Origin: Candidatus Naiadarchaeum limnaeum
Lineage (GTDB): Archaea > Undinarchaeota > Undinarchaeia > Undinarchaeales > Naiadarchaeaceae
NCBI GenBank assembly: GCA_014189685.1
Contig: DVAB01000032.1
Coordinates: 1-9,169 of the forward strand
Reading direction: 5' to 3'
Length of the DNA stretch: 9,169 nt
The notes under the pieces are model-generated. The model ran no database searches. It saw only the letters and a program-made list of their open reading frames with translations, and was not told the DNA's origin. The position numbers and the translations under genes were made by a program. Position 1 is the first letter of the stretch; every line of letters starts with the position of its first letter. Positions 5,530 through 9,169 of the stretch are shown here, one piece after another.

Positions 5530-6275
5530 GGCTTCATTGTCTTAAACGCATAAGTCCCTATTAAAAACATTATTCCTGAAAATAATAGAAGCACTCCAAA
5601 GTCTAAAAATATTGAGAAGTGCCCGATTCCAATTGTTATTTGTCTTAAAGCATCCACTCCGTATGTTACAGGATTTAGGAAAGTTAAAGAATAAAGCCAA
5701 GCAGGGAGGTTATTCAATGGAAAAAGCGCGCCGCTTAAAAAGAAAAGCGGGAAAATTAAAAAGCTCACAATTAACTGAAAACCCTCCAAACTTTCAAGGC
5801 GTGATCCAATTATTAAACCAATTGAAACAAGACCAACCGCAAGGAGTATTATGAATAGCATGGAAAGCAGGAAAACAATTGGGCTTATTTTCACCCCGAT
5901 AAAAAATCCAATTATTAGTATAATTGAGCCTTGAACAAAAATATCTGTGCAGCCGCCAAGTACTTTTCCAAGAAAAATTGTTGCTCTTGAGAGCGGTGCA
6001 ACTAGAACTTCTTTTAGAAAATCAATTTTTCGGTCCCACACAATATAAACTCCAAAGAAAATTGAGTTAAAAATTGCCATCATGGCTAAAATTCCTGGGA
6101 AAATAAATAACTGGTAATTCACTTCCTCAATTGCAACATTCGCCCCAAGCCCGCCCCCAAATAAAAACAGCCAGAGAATCGGGGTTACTAAGGATCCGAT
6201 TAATCTTGGCTTCTCGCGCCAGAAAATTTTAAACTCGCGCAGCCACAGTGCGTATAAACCTTCTAATTCGCTCAT
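5526..6275 (-). CDS. ABC-2 type transporter permease
   Basis: The 249-residue product is an integral membrane permease of the ABC-2 family (DrrB/NodJ-like). It should work with the ATPase encoded just upstream as an exporter of a lipid, drug or glycan-linked substrate. About six hydrophobic segments are visible, from residues 27 to 245. The cytoplasmic N-terminal helix (LWLREFKIFWREKPRLI) is the usual coupling helix. The family signature region is FFLSGALFPLNNLPAWL followed by LNPVTYGVDALRQ. Its ATG overlaps the stop of the ATPase gene in an ATGA arrangement, indicating translational coupling. No Shine-Dalgarno is needed for that. Substrate is unknown, and the upstream glycosyltransferase hints at a glycosylated one. 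Confidence 0.92.
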   Translation of the reverse strand: MSELEGLYALWLREFKIFWREKPRLIGSLVTPILWLFLFGGGLGANVAIEEVNYQLFIFPGILAMMAIFNSIFFGVYIVWDRKIDFLKEVLVAPLSRATIFLGKVLGGCTDIFVQGSIILIIGFFIGVKISPIVFLLSMLFIILLAVGLVSIGLIIGSRLESLEGFQLIVSFLIFPLFFLSGALFPLNNLPAWLYSLTFLNPVTYGVDALRQITIGIGHFSIFLDFGVLLLFSGIMFLIGTYAFKTMKP

Positions 6276-7243
6276 CGCCTTGAGGATGCTTGCATTATTC
6301 TTTCGCTAAATCCTCCTTCTGCCTCCTGTTCTCTTATCTCATGTCCTGTGTAATGCATGAAAACGTCATCCAAAGTTGGTGTGTGAAGTGAAACGCTCTC
6401 AACTTTTCCAACAACCCTTAAAATCTTTTGCAAGTTTTGCTCTGCATTTGAAACCGTGAGCAAAAGCTCACTATCTTTTTGTTCGATATTTTTTATAAAG
6501 CGCAATTTTTTTAGAGCCTGAATGTTTGGATTAGAAACTTTAAGTTTGACAATTTCTCCGCGGATTTTTTTCTTTAATTCCTCAGGGCTCCCAAGAGCTG
6601 AAATTTTTCCAAAATCAATTATTGCTAATCGGTCGCAAAGCCTATCAGCTTCTTCCATGTAGTGAGTTGTCATAACTATTGTTATTTTCTTTTCTTCCGT
6701 GAGCCTTTCAATGTATTCCCACATATGTTCTCTTGTTTGAACATCTAATCCTAAAGTTGGCTCATCTAAAAACAAAACTTTTGGCTGATGCAAAATTCCA
6801 CGCACAAGCTCAATGCGCCTTCGCATACCACCAGAATATTTTTTTATCAAGTCATCTGCGCGGTCTTCTAAGTCAGCCAATTGCAATGCCTCTGAAATTC
6901 TTTCAGCGCGCAATTCTTTTGGAACATGGTACATCATTGCATGCATATACAAATTCTCTCTTGCAGTTAAAAGATCATCACTGCTCGGCTCCTGAAAAAC
7001 CATTCCGATTGAGGAGCGAACTTTTTCAGGATACTTTAGAATATCGTATCCGTTTACAGTTGCAGTTCCGGATGTCGGCTTTAAAAGAGTTGTCAGCATT
7101 AAAAGCGTGGTTGTTTTTCCAGCTCCATTCGGGCCCAGCAAACCAAAAATCTCTCCGCTTTTGACTTTAATTTTTAGATTATCTACTGCAACTAAATTCT
7201 CAAACTTCTTTGTAAGATTTTTTGTTTCAATTGCGTATTTCAT
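6272..7243 (-). CDS. ABC transporter ATPase, DrrA family
   Basis: The 323-residue product is the ATP-hydrolysing subunit of an ABC-2 exporter. Walker A is GPNGAGKT (37-44). The Q-loop is MVFQEPSSDD. The signature is YSGGMRRRIELVRG, which has the GGM variant typical of the DrrA/daunorubicin group. Walker B is VLFLDEPTLGLD. The H-loop is TTHYMEEAD. A C-terminal extension after about residue 220, ending the family's TLDDVFMHYTGHEIRE segment, is also characteristic of DrrA proteins. The ATG lies inside the end of the glycosyltransferase gene (17-base overlap) and the stop overlaps the permease start by four bases. The three genes therefore form one operon. Substrate is not predictable from the ATPase. 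Confidence 0.95.
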   Translation of the reverse strand: MKYAIETKNLTKKFENLVAVDNLKIKVKSGEIFGLLGPNGAGKTTTLLMLTTLLKPTSGTATVNGYDILKYPEKVRSSIGMVFQEPSSDDLLTARENLYMHAMMYHVPKELRAERISEALQLADLEDRADDLIKKYSGGMRRRIELVRGILHQPKVLFLDEPTLGLDVQTREHMWEYIERLTEEKKITIVMTTHYMEEADRLCDRLAIIDFGKISALGSPEELKKKIRGEIVKLKVSNPNIQALKKLRFIKNIEQKDSELLLTVSNAEQNLQKILRVVGKVESVSLHTPTLDDVFMHYTGHEIREQEAEGGFSERIMQASSRR

Positions 7244-8273
7244 GGGAGAATTTTACTATTTCATCAGCAAATCTCTCTGTGCTGGAACTCTTCCTTTGTG
7301 CACGAGGCTGATTTAAACTTTTCTCAATCAAGTTTTCAAGATTATAAATATCTTCAAATTTAAATCCATGTGCAAGCGCATGGGGAACTTGTTCAAAGTG
7401 ATTCCCAATAGGCAATGCAATAAATGGAGTTCCATAAACTAAACATTCGCTTATTGTTGAGCGGCCTGCAGTTGTTATAACTAAATCAGATGCATAAATA
7501 TATTCATACAAATTTTCAATTGTTTCAAATTCTCTAATATTTCCAGAATCATAATTCTTTTTTCTTAATCCGGGTCCCCAGACAATTACAATATCAGCAT
7601 CAGAAAAATTTTGCGCAGCCTGAACTGCTTTTTTTACAATAAATTCGCCATATTCTGAGCCGCCGCCTGTAATCAAAATTGTTTTCTTTGTAAAATTGAA
7701 TTCTTTTCTAAGCTCTTCGCGAGTTTTTTTAGTTTCGCGCACAATTGGGCCTAAGCGCTTAGTTTTTCCATGGCTTTTTCCTTCCAATGGCATGAGAACT
7801 AAATCACAGCTGTTTATTAAATTCGTAAGCGCATTGTTTAGATAATTTTCCCAAATTTGTGAAATTGGATTTTTCGCAAATGCAATTCCTAGAACATCTG
7901 TTATATAAATGATTGGAATTTTTAGCTCAAGTGCAGATGGAATTATTGCTAAATCTTGATCGTTTATTATAAGTGTAGGTTTAAACTGTTCAACGATTTT
8001 TCGAGCAGAATTTTTTTCTTTCATATATCTCAATGCGTATCTTAAAAACCAGATTGAATGAAAACGCATTTTTCCATTAATAATTGTGTATGGGACAAAT
8101 CTGTACAAATCATGAACTTTAAAAGTGTGGGCGCGAAAAAGTTCGGCTGAGGAATTTCCTGTTATGATTTCAATTTGTGCGCGCCTTAGTTTCTTTTTTA
8201 GCAATTCAGCTATTGCTAGGCTTCTTGTTGCATGCCCTAGGCCGCCTGGATTTACAGAGAATAAAATTTTCAT
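7227..8273 (-). CDS. GT-B glycosyltransferase, GT28/MurG-like
   Basis: The 348-residue product has the two-domain GT-B fold of family 28-like UDP-sugar transferases. The N-terminal acceptor-domain loop is PGGLGHATRS (9-18), like the glycine-rich loop of MurG and of archaeal predicted glycosyltransferases. The C-terminal donor-binding half starts with ITGGGSEYGE (201-210). The signature AGRSTISECLVYGTPFIALP (about 269-288), followed by GNHFEQ, matches the UDP-binding region of MurG-type enzymes. It probably transfers a sugar to a lipid or glycan carrier at the inner membrane face. No transmembrane segment is evident. The reading frame extends to an ATG at 8298-8300, but that lies in the TATA region, and the ATG at 8273 is about 31 bases downstream of it, so 8273 is used. 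It is the first gene of the operon with the ABC exporter. Confidence 0.85.
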   Translation of the reverse strand: MKILFSVNPGGLGHATRSLAIAELLKKKLRRAQIEIITGNSSAELFRAHTFKVHDLYRFVPYTIINGKMRFHSIWFLRYALRYMKEKNSARKIVEQFKPTLIINDQDLAIIPSALELKIPIIYITDVLGIAFAKNPISQIWENYLNNALTNLINSCDLVLMPLEGKSHGKTKRLGPIVRETKKTREELRKEFNFTKKTILITGGGSEYGEFIVKKAVQAAQNFSDADIVIVWGPGLRKKNYDSGNIREFETIENLYEYIYASDLVITTAGRSTISECLVYGTPFIALPIGNHFEQVPHALAHGFKFEDIYNLENLIEKSLNQPRAQRKSSSTERFADEIVKFSHEIRN

Positions 8274-8299
8274 AGTTGCAAGGTTTTCTTTTGTATACA

Positions 8300-8307
8300 T
8301 ATAAATA
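8300..8307. promoter_or_regulatory. Shared TATA element of the glycosyltransferase and small membrane protein
   Basis: TATAAATA (reverse: TATTTATA) is centred about 27 bases before the forward ATG at 8331 and about 31 bases before the reverse ATG at 8273. Both transcripts would then be essentially leaderless, and neither ATG has a Shine-Dalgarno. This repeats the layout seen at 4119-4126. Confidence 0.6.
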
Positions 8308-8330
8308 TTAGCGCGAACACAAATTTTAAT

Positions 8331-8489
8331 ATGCCAGTAGATATTGTAAATACAACAGTAACAGGCGGACTTATTTCGGGAAATCTTTTTCTGCAGGATG
8401 CTATGAGCAAAGTTTTGGTGGTAATGTTTGTGTTTATAATTGCAACTTTAATTTTGTTCGTCCTCTGGAACCGTTTAAGACAACGCTAG
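8331..8489 (+). CDS. Small single-pass membrane protein, function unknown
   Basis: This 52-residue reading frame begins MPVDIVNTTVTGGLI. It has one strongly hydrophobic segment at about 28-45 (VLVVMFVFIIATLILFVL), followed by a basic tail WNRLRQR, so the C-terminus should be cytoplasmic. Support for its being real comes from a TATA box about 27 bases upstream, lack of overlap with other genes, a complete start-to-stop frame filling an otherwise empty gap, and a charge pattern typical of membrane proteins. The TATA element appears shared with the divergent glycosyltransferase operon. I recognise no family. It may assist the exporter or the downstream protease homologue, but that is speculation. 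Confidence 0.6.
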   Translation: MPVDIVNTTVTGGLISGNLFLQDAMSKVLVVMFVFIIATLILFVLWNRLRQR

Positions 8490-8495
8490 GAAAGA

Positions 8496-8502
8496 TTTAT
8501 AA
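8496..8502 (+). promoter_or_regulatory. TATA box of the CPBP protease gene
   Basis: TTTATAA is centred about 34 bases before the ATG at 8533. A partial Shine-Dalgarno (GTGA, 8526-8529) lies just before the start, which would fit a leader of roughly 8-10 bases. Confidence 0.5.
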
Positions 8503-8532
8503 GCGAATTTTATCACTTTTGAGTAGTGACAT

Positions 8533-9006
8533 ATGGCTATAGAAACACTCTGGAATTTCAATTTGTTTGAAATACTAAATCAGACTGTGAGTTTTGTATT
8601 ATTCGGAACAAGGTATAAATTTGTGCTGTGGCAGTTCAGCGTTTTAGTGGGCTTTGGAACTTTTTTAATATCAAGACTTTTGAATAGGCGCGTGCCACGG
8701 ATTTTGTTCTGGAGCTTAGGAAGTTTATTTCCAAGAATATTAATTACAGCACCTATCATTGAAGAGGTAATTTTTAGATTGATATTAATTACATTTCTTT
8801 TTTCAATAACAAATTCTGTAATAATTGCCATATTCGTATCAGCTTTTTTATGGGGTGTGAGCCATATTATATATGGGTCGCATAGAGTTTTAGATACATT
8901 TCTTCACGGATTGCTACTTGGATTAATTTTTGTTAATTTTGGAATCGTTGCAACAATAATCATACATATGACTCACAACTTTTTGGATATTCTAACAGGT
9001 GGTTAA
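8533..9006 (+). CDS. CPBP-family intramembrane protease homologue
   Basis: The 157-residue hydrophobic product carries the core of the CPBP (CAAX protease/bacteriocin-processing, Abi) family of intramembrane glutamate proteases. The three motifs are present: Glu77-Glu78-x-x-x-Arg82 (IEEVIFR), Trp107-x-x-x-His111 (WGVSH), and His145-x-x-x-Asn149 (HMTHN). About four or five membrane segments are visible. Family members are usually over 200 residues, so this is a short version in which helices before the EExxxR motif are reduced. Catalytic residues are intact, so activity is plausible. The substrate may be a prenylated or small membrane peptide. A membrane gene starts one base after its stop, so the two are almost certainly cotranscribed. 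Confidence 0.85.
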   Translation: MAIETLWNFNLFEILNQTVSFVLFGTRYKFVLWQFSVLVGFGTFLISRLLNRRVPRILFWSLGSLFPRILITAPIIEEVIFRLILITFLFSITNSVIIAIFVSAFLWGVSHIIYGSHRVLDTFLHGLLLGLIFVNFGIVATIIIHMTHNFLDILTGG

Positions 9007-9007
9007 C

Positions 9008-9169
9008 ATGAACCTACTTAATTTGCTTAACTTCAGAGATCCGGTATTACTTCCAGTTTACTTAGCGCTTTTAGCCCTTGCGTTTTCAACACCATTATAT
9101 ATTATATTGCGGATGCACGGATATACGAGAAGATATTCACTTATATTTTTTATATTAGCGCCGCTGGCA
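9008..9169 (+). CDS. Membrane protein, N-terminal part, runs off the window
   Basis: An ATG one base after the protease stop opens a frame with no stop to the window end, giving 54 residues. It contains a hydrophobic segment at about 14-34 (LLPVYLALLALAFSTPLYII), a basic loop LRMHGYTRRY, and the beginning of a second hydrophobic segment. A GGTGG sequence about five bases before the ATG can serve as Shine-Dalgarno. The close coupling suggests functional linkage with the CPBP protease homologue. The family cannot be recognised from this fragment. Confidence 0.6.
   Translation, partial: MNLLNLLNFRDPVLLPVYLALLALAFSTPLYIILRMHGYTRRYSLIFFILAPLA

Noticed and set aside
6733-7164. Forward frames inside the ABC ATPase gene
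   Set aside because: They lie opposite the Walker and signature motifs of an unmistakable ATPase and resemble no protein.
8274-8300. Upstream ATG of the glycosyltransferase
   Set aside because: It overlaps the TATA element, and homologous proteins begin close to the MKILF strand before the glycine-rich loop.
1-9169. CRISPR array, prophage, integron or insertion sequence
   Set aside because: No regularly spaced direct repeats, transposase, integrase or terminal repeats with target duplication were seen. The only strong repeat is the 2330-2397 inverted pair.

Overview
This window is a stretch of an AT-rich archaeal chromosome. The evidence for archaea is direct. The C-terminus of elongation factor 1-alpha is followed by ribosomal protein S10, as in the archaeal str operon. 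Most genes are preceded by a TATA-like box about 22-34 bases before the start codon (mostly 27-34), several of these genes look leaderless, and one tRNA carries an intron at the canonical archaeal site 37/38. The lineage is not resolved; small genes, tight packing and several poorly characterised membrane proteins would fit a DPANN-type archaeon, but this is inference.

Region 1 (1-2330) holds translation genes and a neighbour: the end of tuf/EF-1A, rps10, a 520-residue SWIM zinc-finger protein with a long charged helical tail, and an intron-containing tRNA-Ser(UGA). Directly behind the tRNA lies a perfect 14-bp inverted repeat enclosing 40 bases. Region 2 (2413-3045) holds a membrane-anchored thioredoxin-like protein (WCNHC) and, 12 bases later with a strong Shine-Dalgarno, a minimal MazG-like protein. 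Region 3 (3062-4804) holds a reverse-strand secreted or membrane-anchored two-domain beta-rich protein, divergent from a HAD-family phosphatase. The phosphatase is followed closely by an aquaporin (4828-5529).

Region 4 (5526-8273, reverse strand) is a compact three-gene operon: a GT-B/GT28-like glycosyltransferase, a DrrA-type ABC ATPase and an ABC-2 permease, joined by 17- and 4-base overlaps. Its stop codon overlaps that of the convergent aquaporin gene. Region 5 (8331-9169, forward) holds a 52-residue single-TM protein, a CPBP-type intramembrane protease homologue, and the start of another membrane protein that runs off the window.

No CRISPR array, transposase, integrase or obvious defence island is visible. 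The items most worth a second look are the inverted-repeat element between the tRNA and the thioredoxin-like gene, the stand-alone SWIM protein beside the str operon, the aquaporin with a plant-TIP-like selectivity filter, two divergent gene pairs that each seem to share a single TATA element, and the glycosyltransferase/ABC exporter operon. There is no gene-free stretch longer than 300 bases.
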